Below are positions 46,701 to 55,128 of a stretch of 64,000 nt of DNA, piece after piece. Below the pieces are notes generated by a model that saw only the letters and a program-made list of their open reading frames with translations, did no database searches and was not told where the DNA came from. Position numbers and translations under genes: made by a program. The stretch is from Piliocolobus tephrosceles (Eukaryota; Chordata; Mammalia; Primates; Cercopithecidae): positions 53,774,991 to 53,838,990 of the forward strand of contig NC_045443.1 in the NCBI RefSeq assembly GCF_002776525.5. Reading direction: 5' to 3'. Within the stretch, counting starts at the first letter, position 1. Each line of letters opens with the position of its first letter.

Positions 46701-49700
46701 ATTGCTTGGACCCAGGAGATGGAGCTGGCATCTGTGACATTACAGTCCAGCCTGGGCAACAGAGTGAGACTCCATCTCAAAAAAAAAAAAAGAAAAAAAA
46801 AAAGAAAAAAAAAAGATAGTCTCATTTTCTTTGATAGTAAACATACCAGGCTTGGTAACATCTAGAAACTAAAGCAATGCAAATTAGAATTAAGAGGACC
46901 TTACCTTTATAAGGCTCAAATACTCAACTATCCCAGAACGTACTGCAGAAGACAGTTTTCTAACTGATTCATCGCAGACCCAACAATGAACACCTCTCCT
47001 TCCAGAATATACCCAGAGACGATGCTTAAACCCAAAGTCCTCTGAGGAGAGAAATAATAGGTTTTAAAACAAATCTATAAACTCCTTAATTAATATATAT
47101 TAAATTACTTGTTGTTTCCTGTGCTCCCCATGTTCTTGCTTCATCTCTTTACCCATCCTAGTCTCTCTGCTAGGAATTTTAAAAGAAAAAAAAAATTTTT
47201 TGAGGCGGAGTCTTGCTCTGTCACCCGGACTGGAGTGCAGTGGACGGATCTCAGCTCACTGCAAGCTCCGCCTCCCAGATTTACACCATTCTCCTGCCTC
47301 AGCCTCCCGAGTAGCTGAGACTACAGGCGGCCGCCACCTCGCCCAGCTAGTTTTTGTATTTTTAGTAGAGACGGGGTTTCACCGTGTTAGCCAGGATGGT
47401 CTCGATCTCCTGACCTCGTGATCCGCCCGTCTCGGCCTCCCAAAGTGCTGGGATTACAGGCTTGAGCCACCGCGCCTGGCCGAATTTCTTTTTTTTTAAA
47501 AATTATTTTATTAGGCTGGGCGTGGTGGCTCACACCTGTAATCCCAGCACTTTGGGAGGCCGAGGCAGGCGGATCACGAGGTCAGGAGTTCGAGACCAGC
47601 CTGACCAACATGGTGAAAGGCCGCCTCTACTAAAAATACAAAAATTAGCTGGGCATGGTGGCACACACCTGTAGTCCCAACTACTCAGGGGGCTGAGACA
47701 GGAGAATCGCTTGAACCCAAAAGGCAGAGGTTGCAGTGAGTTGAAATCATGCCACTGCACTCTCACTTTGTCCGGCTGACAAAGTGAGACTCCGTCTCAA
47801 AAAAAAAAAAAGAAATTAATGAGATTTGATCACATAATACAGAGACTAATAGTAGTCAGAGGAAAACCGATATTCACACTTGACCCCATTCACAAACTGC
47901 TGATACTTGCCCTTCAATGCTCTGTCAATGATGCGTATGGCCATTGTCATGAGGGTCCAGCACTTAGGACATATGTCTGCAGAACTAGAGCAGAGTCATC
48001 ATTACTCACTGTCAGTGGTATCACCCACCCTAACAGCAAGACACAGTGCTCACCTACAACATCTCCTCACATCGTCATAGTCTGTCATGTCAATGTCAAA
48101 TACCAGTTCTTTTTCCTGAGCCTGGAAAGCTCCCAGCTTCACCGTATTGTGTTGATTGGGCTACAAATACAAAATATTGATCAGTTTCTATAAGAGCTGC
48201 CACATTGCTAAATCTGCTTATTTTCTACACATATGGAAAAAGATACCAAAGAGAAACAAAGAGACTATATAATGCCAACTTTATGGCAGTGAAAGTTCAT
48301 TATTTTGGATCTCACACATACACAATTGATGAGAATCTTAACTTTCACCAACTTAAAGCAGGGTTTAATGAATACATATCCATCATAAATGTTTGTTGGT
48401 CAATAAGGATAATAATAAAACTGTTTTTAGATTTCTGACAAGGGAACGTATACAAATAATGGCCTATTGCAAGGTGTTTTAAGAACCTTTACTTGTATGT
48501 ACTATACATACAAGTACTTAAAATTTTTCAGTAATTCAAAAAGATCTCCCCAATTAGTTTGAATTGAGACTTTATTATAAAGAGGCTATGAGAGGCTGGG
48601 CGTGGTGGCTCATGCCTGTAATCCCAGCACTTTGGGAGGTTGAGGCGGGCAGATCACTTGAGGTCAGGAGTTCGAAACTAGCCTGGCCAATATGGTGAAA
48701 CTCTGTCTCCCTACCAAAGATATAAAAATTAGCTGGGTATGGTGGCATACGCCTGTAGTCCCAGCTATTTGGGAGGCTGAGGCAGGAGAATCATTTGAAC
48801 CTAGGAGGCGGAAGTTGCTGTGGGCCAAGATCACGCCACTGCACTCCAGCCTGGGTGACTACAGTGAGACTGTCTCAAAAAAAGAAGAACCCGAGAGGGT
48901 AATGCCACCATAAGTTTTTATAACTGTAAGTCAGAAGGGAGTGATAACTGAGGAGATTCATAAAAACTAAATCTTAGCCTGTTGGTAAGGAAAGATAAGA
49001 GGTGCAACCCAATTTATACCTCAGAACTCCCAAAAGGCTCAGGGATAGGTGATACTAGGTATTGCTGGAATGAGTAAGTACGTTTAGTGGTGAAGCTGAG
49101 ATGAAAAACAGGAAGATTTTTCAAGGCCACCCTTGACTGAAGGAAAAAAAAAAGGAGGATTGGTTCAAAGCCTAGTTAAGAAACAGTTAGCTCCCCAGAT
49201 TGGTACACTTAGCTTGCAGAGCTAGGTGAGTGCTCTTTCATTTCCCTGGCGGAAGACACCTGAATTATTTTCTAGAGAGCATAAAACAGAAGGTCTCTGG
49301 ACTTGGACAACAAGTACAATTGAAGAGTGTGTTGTACTGATATTATGAATTGATATTAGGGGAATAATTAGACATTTATATGTGGAATGTTAAGACCCAG
49401 CCCTTTCTACCTACTTCTGTACTCTTCCACTACCAACTCAGGCAGGAGGCTAGAAGATTCCTCTCTAATCTGATCAGAGCTGGGCGCAGTGGCTCATACC
49501 TATAATCCCAACACTTTGGGAGGCCGAGGCGGGCGGATCACGAGGTCAGGAGATTGAGACTAACCTGGCTAACATGGTGAAACCCCATCTCTACTAAAAA
49601 TACAAAAAATTAGCCGGGTGTGGTGGTACACGTCTGTAATCCCAGCTACTCGGGAGGCTGAGGCAGGAGAACTGCTTGAACCCGGGAGGTGGAGGTTGCA

Positions 49701-52700
49701 GTGAGCCAAGATTGCGCCACTGCCCTCCAGCCTGGGCGACAGAGTGAGACTCTGCCTCAAAAAAAAAAAAGACTTAGCTAAAAGAAAGTGGTTACTTCTG
49801 GGTCCGGGTGTGGTAGCTCATACCTGTAATCCCAGGACTTTGGGAGGCCAAGGCGGGTGGGTCACTTGAGGTCAGGAATTCACGACCAGCCTGGCCAACA
49901 TGGCAAAACCCCATCTCTACTGAAAAATACAAAAATTAGACAAGTGTGGTGGTGTGCGCCTATAATCCTAGCTACCCGGGAAGCTGAGGTGGGAGCATCG
50001 CTTGAGAGGCGGAAATTGCAGTGAGCGGAGACGAGCCACTGCACTCCAGCCTGGGCAAGAAAGCTAGACTCAGTCTCAACAAAAAGATAAAAAAATAATA
50101 ATAATAAAAAATAAAAAAAAAGAAAGTGGTTGTTGTCTGGGTAGCCAAAAATGAGGGGGAAGGGTAGCAGAATTTTTTTTAGACAGGGTCTCACTCTGTC
50201 ACCCAGGCTGGAGTACAGCGGCGTGATCTTGACCTACTGCAACCTCTGCCTGCTGGGTTCAAGCAATTCTCCTGCCTCAGCCTCCTGAGTAGCTGGGACT
50301 ACAGGCGTGTGCCACCAAGTCCGGCTGTTTTGTATTTTTTGGTAGAGATGGGGTTTCACCATGTTGGCCAGGCTCATCTTGAACTCCTGACCTCAAGTTA
50401 TCTGCCTGCCTCAGCCTCTCAAAGTGCTGGAGTTACAGGCATGAACCACCGGCCCAGCCTGGTAGATTTTTTTAAAGCTGAATAGAAGTACCTGATTTTG
50501 TAAACCATGTACATACATAACTGATAAAAATCACAAAACAAAACACAAAAAGTAAATAAAGGTCTATAGATGTTTCTGTCTTGGCCCAAGAGAAAAATGA
50601 GACGTATTCTCCCTTTAGTAATTAAGGAGAAGGAAGTAGAGTGGCACCCTAACCCTTCTTAGAAGTTCATTTTCAGTTTTATTCTCAACCTATAAAGGGG
50701 AAGTAAAACAACTCCAAAGTATTTTTTCCACCTGCCTTTTATTACCTCTTCTCCCCTTACTTTGATGATGACAGACAGGTCTGGGATTTAGAGTCAGAAA
50801 CCCTGGGTTTAAGTCCCAGCTCTATCATTTAGAAATTGTGTGTGAGCTTGGGCAAACTATTCAAGTTCTCTGGACCTGTTTCCTCCTTTATAAAAAGAAT
50901 GAGGATTGATACAAGAAACAAGTTATATAACATATGAAAAACTCCACATAAAAGCTATTATGCTATGTATGTATTCCCTCCACCCACTAGTGTGTATATT
51001 TGAGAAGGGGAAGAAGGGCAATTTTGGTTTGTTCATTCACTCAACAAATATTTATAGTGTACTCTCTCTCGCCAGGCACTCATCTAGGCACTTAGAATAT
51101 ACCAGTGGCAGGGGATGGAAGGAGTGGCAGGCTGTAGTAGACCTCACTGAGAAGGTGCTATTTGAGCAAAGATTTGAAGGAGGTGAGGGGATGAACAAAG
51201 TATAGAAATGGGTTTTAGGCAGTGGAAACAGCTTGAGCAAGGGTCAGTGTGGCAGGAATGAATGAGGGGGAGAGAAGGACTTTTAGTCAGTGAAATGAGC
51301 AGCCACCAGATAATGTTTTGAGCAGAAGAATCACAGATTGAGTTGTTTTAAAAGGATCACTCTAGCTTCTGTATTGAGAATGGACTCTAGATTCTACAAG
51401 GGCAAACTGTTAGGAGGTTTTTACAGTAATTCAGATGAGATGATAATGTTGGTAGCACAGGCAGTAGTGGCTGGATTTTAGATATACTTATGGTAGAGCC
51501 AAAGGGATTTCCTAATAGAATGGGTATGGGAGTGTGAGAAAGAGAGGAATCAAGAATAACTCCAGGGGTATGAAGGAAAAATAATACAAATATTTATTAT
51601 GACTGAACTGTACATTTAAATGTGGTAAAGATAATAATTTTTTATGTATATTTTACCTCAATAAAAATAAACAATTAAAAGAAAAAAAAAGGCTGGGTAC
51701 GGTGGCTCACGCCTGTAATCCCAGCACTTTGGCAGGCCGAGACGGGTGGATCATGAGGTCAGGAGATCGAGACCATCCTGGCTAACATGGTTAAACCCAG
51801 TCTCTACTAAAAAGTAGAAAAAATTGGCCCGGTGTGCCTGGAGGCCGGGGGTGGAGGCGGAGCTTGCAGTGAGCAGAGATTGCACCACTGCACTTCAGCT
51901 TGGGCGACAGAGCGAGGCTCCATATCAAAAAAAAAAAAAAAAAAAAAAAAAGGAGTAACTTCCAAGGTGGGAGAGAATGTAATTCTCTTTTATTTCCCTC
52001 TTTTTTTTTTTTTCGTTGAGGCCAAGTCTTGCTCTGTCGCCCAGACTGGAGTGCAATGGTGCGATCTCGGCTCACTGCAACCTCTGCTTCCCGGGTTCAA
52101 GCGATTCTCCTGCCTCACCCTCCTGAATTGCTGGGATTACAGGTGGGTACCACTACGCCTGGCTAATTATTTCCCTTTCTTAAATCACGTCGACTTCCTC
52201 TTCCTAGTAGCCAGATACTCAATTTTTTTGTCCTAGTAAGAATGCAACCAATTCACTCCCAAATGATTTCATCAGTAATGTAGAATGTCAAAGAACAAAA
52301 AAGGATTAATCACTTGCCAAACAATTAAAAAGTGGCTTTTCATCTAGAATAAACTCTAAAACTTTAATCTCAAAACGCAAGCAGAATCAACCCATTCTTG
52401 GTATACAAAATACAACAACAAAATACATTAAAAAAAGATTTCTTACTCTGTGGGAATATACTGCGCCTATATCAATCTTGTATGGATTCATTTTCTGCAT
52501 CTCCTTTTCCAGATCACTCTGGTTGTTGAAGGATTGGTAGCGAATGTAAATGTCATCTTTCAATGTGAATGAAAATTCACGGTGTTGAAAGTAATTCTTT
52601 ATCACTGCAAAATAAATGTACATTTTAAAGTTAATTTGCTACTTTATTTGGCTCAGGACATTATAACTTTAGTCAATGAGAAGTTTTTTTTTTTTCGGAA

Positions 52701-53734
52701 AGGGCATCTCGCTTCCTGCACTGTCGCCCAGACTGGAGTGCAGGGGCTGATATAGGCTCACTGCAACCTCCGCCTCCCGGGTTCAAGGGATCCTACCACC
52801 TCAGCCTCCGGAGGCTGTATCTAGGACTACACGCACGCGAGCCACCACGCCCAGATAATTTTTGTATTTTTTTGTAGAGACCGGGTTTCACCATGTTGGC
52901 CAGGTTGGTCTCGAACTCCTGACCTCAGGTAATCCGTCCTCCTTGGAAGTTACTCCTCCTTTCCAAAGGTAACTTCCACCTTGGAAGTTACTCCTCCTTT
53001 CCAAAGTGCTGGATTACAGGCGTGAGCCGCGGCACTCGGCCCGAGAAGATGTTTTTAATGAGCCCCCTATGCTCAACACCATGGTAGATGTAAAAGAAAA
53101 ACAAAACAAAATCCCCAAGAACTAGTCCCTAATTTGAAAGCAGTTACCATTCCATATTTGCTAGGAAAAGGTACAAAAGACGAAACAGATGCATAACTAT
53201 TTTAAATATGTAACGCCACCCCTCCCTCCTCGATTCGCACTAATAAATTCAGCTGCAAGGAAGAAAGTATTTCTCCTCTGCGAAAGACCCTTCCGCTACT
53301 GATGCAAACTATGTCTCTGCAGCTTCACGCTACACCCCAGTAACCCCCTGGGCACTGCGGCAGGTAAACGGGGCACCTAATGTGAGCTTGACCACGCAGA
53401 GGTAGGAGCGGTGGCTCTTTTTTTTTTTTACCGTGTGTCCGCAGGCTGGCTATTATATCCTCTTTCGGCCCATTTACACCTAGGAAGTGGTGGGGCGGGC
53501 TCCAGAGAGCAAATGAAGGCGCGCGGCACAAAGCCTGGCGCATAGAAGGCGCTTCATATTGTCATTCTAAGGACACCCCGTCTCAAACCTCCTCACACTC
53601 CGCTCCCGACCCCATTCCTCGCCTCCATCACCTCCGCCGTAGTTGAGCCAGCGATAGTACTGGGAGTAGGGAAAGAGCCTCCGGTAATAAAGTTTAAGCA
53701 GCTCGGGCAGCTCGGTGGGGTCAAACGTCTCCAT
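31693..53734 (-). CDS. PRIM1: PRIM1, DNA primase small (catalytic) subunit, 419 aa, 13 exons
   Basis: PRIM1 synthesises the short RNA primers that DNA polymerase alpha extends at origins and on each Okazaki fragment, working in the nucleus with PRIM2, POLA1 and POLA2. Coding exons: 53734-53632, 52604-52447, 48160-48054, 47984-47911, 47041-46905, 45268-45210, 44259-44150, 42992-42901, 42425-42284, 39865-39796, 39030-38942, 34537-34439 and 31712-31693. They total 1260 nt: 419 codons and TGA. Catalytic carboxylates are in place: Asp109 and Asp111 in VFDIDMTD, and Asp306 in RLDINVSKG. The zinc-site cysteines are in RRCCSSADICPKCW (Cys121, 122, 128, 131). The human protein is 420 aa; the missing residue is one Glu in the acidic run near residue 367. 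Introns 4 and 7 are non-canonical (GC-AG and U12 AT-AC). The gene looks intact and functional. Confidence 0.97.
32255..32551 (-). mobile_element. Young AluY(R)-like element in PRIM1 intron 12
   Basis: CACCTCGCCCGGCTAG linker and a 15-bp target duplication GATTTTATTAGTTTC on both sides. Confidence 0.93.
32600..33110. mobile_element. L2-like LINE remnant
   Basis: Diverged text including CTTTAAAAGCTTCCTATTAA and AATTCAAGGCCATTCAGCTT resembles the 3' part of L2. Limits are approximate. Confidence 0.5.
33138..33752 (-). mobile_element. Two Alus at one target site
   Basis: 33138-33438 and 33447-33752. The target TAGGGATT recurs before (33128), between (33439) and after (33753). Confidence 0.88.
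33886..34182 (-). mobile_element. Alu in PRIM1 intron 12
   Basis: Full length, target duplication AAGTTAGTACTT on both sides. Confidence 0.92.
34439..34537 (-). CDS. PRIM1: PRIM1 exon 12 (residues 382-413)
   Basis: Acceptor AATTTAG, then AT completing Asp381, then YKKTSLAPYVKVFEHFLENL and DKSRKGELLKKS plus G; donor AGTG before GTAAGA. 99 nt. An Alu insertion begins about 66 nt upstream of the acceptor. Confidence 0.96.
34604..36474 (-). mobile_element. Minus-strand Alu cluster in PRIM1 intron 11
   Basis: Elements at 34604-34903 (duplication AACTAAGTTTCTT), 34970-35271 (duplication ACATATATACTTTT), 35325-35625 (old), 35721-36007, 36008-36130 (fragment) and 36178-36474. A (TA)n tract lies at about 35698-35720. 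Confidence 0.88.
36539..36843 (+). mobile_element. Alu
   Basis: Starts AGGCAGGGTGCAGTGGCTCA, ends in an A run. Confidence 0.92.
37019..38532 (-). mobile_element. Four minus-strand Alus in PRIM1 intron 11
   Basis: 37019-37310, 37318-37575 (old), 37861-38159 and 38236-38532. The last is flanked by the 18-bp duplication AGCTTCTTCAAATTCTTG. Confidence 0.88.
38942..39030 (-). CDS. PRIM1: PRIM1 exon 11 (residues 352-380, acidic segment)
   Basis: Acceptor ACTTGCAG, then C completing Ser351, then FICRELDAISTNEEEKENEA and ESDVKHRTR plus G of Asp381; donor CAGAG before GTAAGA. The acidic run reads EEEKENEAE, one Glu fewer than the human sequence I remember. An Alu lies 23 nt upstream of the acceptor. 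89 nt. Confidence 0.94.
39054..39348 (-). mobile_element. Alu abutting the PRIM1 exon 11 acceptor
   Basis: Full-length Alu in the gene's sense direction, target duplication GAACAAGAGAA at 39043-39053 and just after 39349. Its 18-nt A-tail (39071-39054) lies 24-41 nt upstream of exon 11. Confidence 0.93.
39796..39865 (-). CDS. PRIM1: PRIM1 exon 10 (residues 329-350)
   Basis: Acceptor TTACAG, then GT completing Gly328, then RISVPIDLQKVDQFDPFTVP and TI plus AG of Ser351; donor ATAAG before GTATGT. 70 nt. Confidence 0.95.
40047..40999. mobile_element. Alu cluster in PRIM1 intron 9
   Basis: Old partial minus elements 40047-40204 and 40210-40344; plus Alu 40373-40675; minus AluYR-like 40702-40999 with duplication TGAAGACTGTTTT. 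Confidence 0.88.
41312..41948. mobile_element. Inverted Alu pair in PRIM1 intron 9
   Basis: Plus element 41312-41602 and old minus element 41648-41948, about 45 nt apart; their transcripts could pair. Confidence 0.88.
42284..42425 (-). CDS. PRIM1: PRIM1 exon 9 (residues 281-327, catalytic Asp306)
   Basis: Acceptor CTTTTAG, then NNIKNDKYGPWLEWEIMLQY, CFPRLDINVSKG and INHLLKSPFSVHPKT plus G of Gly328; donor AACAG before GTACTA. The Asp in RLDINVSKG is the third catalytic carboxylate. 142 nt. Confidence 0.96.
42509..42806 (+). mobile_element. Young AluY(R)-like element in PRIM1 intron 8
   Basis: GGCCGGGCGCAGTGGCTCAAG head, duplication GATCTTCA before and after. It lies about 95 nt from exon 8. 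Confidence 0.92.
42901..42992 (-). CDS. PRIM1: PRIM1 exon 8 (residues 251-280)
   Basis: Preceded by branch-site sequence TTCCTTAAT and an AC intron end (42994-42993). CA completes Thr250, then IHDELQQGFQKSQNSLQRWE and HLKKVASRCQ; donor TCAG before GTATGT. 92 nt. Confidence 0.95.
43124..43765 (+). mobile_element. Two Alus inside the U12-type intron 7 of PRIM1
   Basis: 43124-43421 and 43457-43765, both plus strand, i.e. antisense to the gene. Confidence 0.9.
44150..44259 (-). CDS. PRIM1: PRIM1 exon 7 (residues 214-249)
   Basis: Acceptor TCCTACAG, then A completing Arg213, then KSINIIKKYFEEYALVNQDI and LKNKESWDKILALVPE plus A of Thr250. The following intron begins ATATCCTTT (44149-44141), the U12-type AT donor; no GT donor fits the frame here. 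Confidence 0.95.
44390..45110 (+). mobile_element. MIR-like remnants in PRIM1 intron 6
   Basis: GCATGGGCTTTGGAGTCAGG followed by TTCCTTATCTATAAATGGAG is clear MIR text at about 44850-45110; weaker matches lie at 44390-44480 and 44640-44790. Confidence 0.6.
45210..45268 (-). CDS. PRIM1: PRIM1 exon 6 (residues 194-212)
   Basis: Acceptor TTTTTCAG, then GGQDVKKKVHLSEKIHPFI and AG of Arg213; donor ATCAG before GTCTGT, a weak 5' splice site. 59 nt. Its last base is coding position 638. Confidence 0.95.
45370..46814. mobile_element. Alu cluster in PRIM1 intron 5
   Basis: Plus 45370-45683 (with about 25 extra bases of Alu-like text near 45488), plus 45692-46000, minus 46069-46359 and plus 46508-46814. 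Confidence 0.88.
46905..47041 (-). CDS. PRIM1: PRIM1 exon 5 (residues 149-193)
   Basis: Acceptor CTCCTCAG, then AG completing Glu148, then DFGFKHRLWVYSGRRGVHCW, VCDESVRKLSSAVRS and GIVEYLSLIK; donor AAAG before GTAAGG. The segment SGRRGVHCW is the conserved archaeal/eukaryotic primase motif with the basic and His residues that contact NTP phosphates. 137 nt. Confidence 0.96.
47190..47812. mobile_element. Inverted Alu pair filling PRIM1 intron 4
   Basis: Minus AluYR-like element 47190-47480 and plus Alu 47514-47812 occupy most of the 869-nt GC-AG intron. Confidence 0.9.
47911..47984 (-). CDS. PRIM1: PRIM1 exon 4 (residues 124-147, zinc-site cysteines)
   Basis: Acceptor GCTCTAG, then T completing Ser123, then SADICPKCWTLMTMAIRIID and RALK, ending after base 1 of the next codon. 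The 3' end must be AAGG at 47911 to keep phase with exon 5 (G+AG, Glu). The intron therefore starts GCAAGT, a GC donor. Confidence 0.94.
48054..48160 (-). CDS. PRIM1: PRIM1 exon 3 (residues 88-122, catalytic Asp109/Asp111)
   Basis: Acceptor TTTGTAG, then PNQHNTVKLGAFQAQEKELV, FDIDMTDYDDVRRCC and two bases of Ser123; donor TTGTAG before GTGAGC. 107 nt. The FDIDMTD motif carries the two metal-binding aspartates of the polymerase site and RRCC starts the zinc site. The following intron is only 69 nt. Confidence 0.96.
48594..48885 (+). mobile_element. Alu in PRIM1 intron 2
   Basis: AGGCTGGGCGTGGTGGCTCA head, short A-rich tail. Confidence 0.92.
49479..50460. mobile_element. Three Alus in PRIM1 intron 2
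   Basis: Plus 49479-49770, plus 49802-50124 (tail with AATAATAATAAT) and minus 50172-50460. Confidence 0.89.
50780..51560 (+). mobile_element. MIR and L2-like remnants in PRIM1 intron 2
   Basis: GTTTAAGTCCCAGCTCTATC (MIR, 50780-50960), then CACTCAACAAATATTTATAG and GCCAGGCACTCATCTAGGCA (L2-like, from about 51035). Confidence 0.6.
51691..52168. mobile_element. Deleted plus Alu and partial minus Alu
   Basis: 51691-51950 plus, with an internal deletion around 51835; 52000-52168 minus, left part only. Confidence 0.85.
52447..52604 (-). CDS. PRIM1: PRIM1 exon 2 (residues 35-87)
   Basis: Acceptor TTTGCAG, then TG completing Val35, then IKNYFQHREFSFTLKDDIYI and the remainder to AVYSHR; donor CACAGA before GTAAGA. 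158 nt. Sequence in the introns on both sides of this exon shares a 20-nt inverted match (see findings). Confidence 0.96.
52686..53041 (-). mobile_element. Rearranged Alu in PRIM1 intron 1
   Basis: Old Alu with extra bases near its head and a 28-bp direct duplication (52941-52968 and 52979-53006) in the segment where AATCC GCCTGCCTTGGCCTCC would be expected. Confidence 0.85.
53632..53734 (-). CDS. PRIM1: PRIM1 exon 1 (residues 1-34)
   Basis: ATG at 53734-53732 in context CGCTCAATGG, with G at +4. Encodes METFDPTELPELLKLYYRRL and FPYSQYYRWLNYGG; donor GGAG before GTGATG, ending after codon base 1. The 5' UTR extends upstream for a few tens of bases toward the E2F-type site. Confidence 0.95.
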
Positions 53735-53739
53735 TGAGC

Positions 53740-53990
53740 GCTGAACTCGACACAGTCAGGACTACCACAGGAATTGGCGGGAACATCACGGCCGGCGGCT
53801 CCGCTACTGCGCAGGCGCCTAGGACGGAGGCCCGCGGTCAGCCCGGGTTGCGGCCCGCCGTCTGCCGGGGCCGCCGGGAATTGTAGTTTCCACTTGGTGC
53901 GGGCGGGGACTGCGGGAGACGCAGCAGTTGACGCTCTGCACACGCGCTCGGGCACCAAGGCCATCGCTCTTGTGGGCAGAAGGCCGCGTC
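53740..53990 (-). promoter_or_regulatory. PRIM1: PRIM1 promoter, CpG-rich, with E2F, NRF1 and ZNF143-type motifs
   Basis: GC-rich, TATA-less region upstream of the ATG. TTGGCGGGAA at 53774-53783 is a textbook E2F site, TGCGCAGGCGC at 53808-53818 matches NRF1, and GGAATTGTAGT at 53877-53887 is the reverse complement of the ZNF143/THAP11 core ACTACAATTCC. An S-phase replication gene controlled by E2F is expected. In human, alternative HSD17B6 transcripts start divergently near here; I cannot confirm that from this sequence. Confidence 0.75.
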
Positions 53991-54133
53991 CATTCCAGGA
54001 AGAAGATCTTCTTCGGAAATGCGAGACCTATAGCATGTTGATTTAGGTTATTAAGATGAAGTAAAAAGGATGTTCCACGCAAACTTTTTGGATGTTTTAG
54101 AAATAGCACCAGTATCTTTTAAAAACGTTTGGA

Positions 54134-54473
54134 GGCCGGCGCGGTGACTCATGCCTGTAACCTCAGCACTTTGGGAGGCCAAGGCAGGAGGATCGCTTGA
54201 GGCTAGGAGTTCGATACCGGTAGGGGCAACATTGTGAGATCTGTCTCTACACAAACACACACACACACACACACACCCCTAGCCAGATGTAGTTGCGTGC
54301 GCCTATAGTCCCAGCTGCCCCAGAGGCTGAAGCGCGGGGGGCGGGGGGGGGGGGGGGGGGGGGGGGCGCGATGCGATCAATCGCTTGAGCCTGGGCGGTC
54401 AAGGCTGTTGGGAGCCATGATAGTGCCACTGCACTACAGTCTGGCCAACAGAGGGAGACCGTGTCTAAAAAAA
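54134..54473 (+). mobile_element. Alu carrying CA and poly-G tracts
   Basis: GGCCGGCGCGGTGACTCATG head. A (CA)n run at 54252-54277 sits in the linker and a G homopolymer of 24 nt at 54343-54366 in the right arm. Confidence 0.85.
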
Positions 54474-54479
54474 AAGTTT

Positions 54480-55010
54480 TGGAAATAAGTTCTGTATGGA
54501 ATTTCATGAATTACTAGATCCAATATGTGGAAATAAACAAATATCAACCAAATGAGAAAAGCGTAGGCTATTTATTCAGAGCTTACTATAGCAAGGGAGT
54601 CAGCCATCATCACTTGCATTTGGTAGGGACTCAAAGGCAGGCAGAGGATTAGGAAAGCTTTATAAAAAAGGGAAGCCGTCAAGGTGTTCTTTGATTGGAG
54701 GCTGTTGGCATGGAGAAGCTGTACCTGGGCTAAGGAGTAGTAGGATGCAGTATGTGATTGGTTTAGGGGTGGATGTCTGGCTTTCTTTGGTTGGACCTAT
54801 GTTAGAAGCTGTGACAAAATTAAGGAAGCTGTAAGATACTAGTTAAGGCATTTGGGCCCATTGCTACAGGGGTTGTTGTTTGGCCTCCAGTATCATCATT
54901 AGAGATAGTTTGATTTTCTACAAGTCTGACTTGTAGCAAGCTTGCTTCCTGTGCTGTTTATTACAGATCAGGGGGTTGGTTTCTGCTGTTCATATATTCA
55001 GTCTCTCAAA
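54480..55010. other. Unassigned sequence upstream of PRIM1, possibly LTR-derived
   Basis: No coding signal. Text such as TATTTATTCAGAGCTTACTA looks like a degraded LTR but I cannot name a family. Confidence 0.35.
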
Positions 55011-55128
55011 TAGAACGCCCAGGAATAAGAAAATATGAATTATAGGAGGCTTGTGGAATCATGGAGAGCTTTATAAGTATGAAGGGAATCCATTTGCTAT
55101 TGATGTGCAGATCTGCCAATCACTCTTT

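Noticed and set aside
53593..53964. 123-codon minus-strand frame overlapping PRIM1 exon 1
   Set aside because: Out of frame with METFDPTEL, GC-rich promoter sequence, no conservation signal visible.
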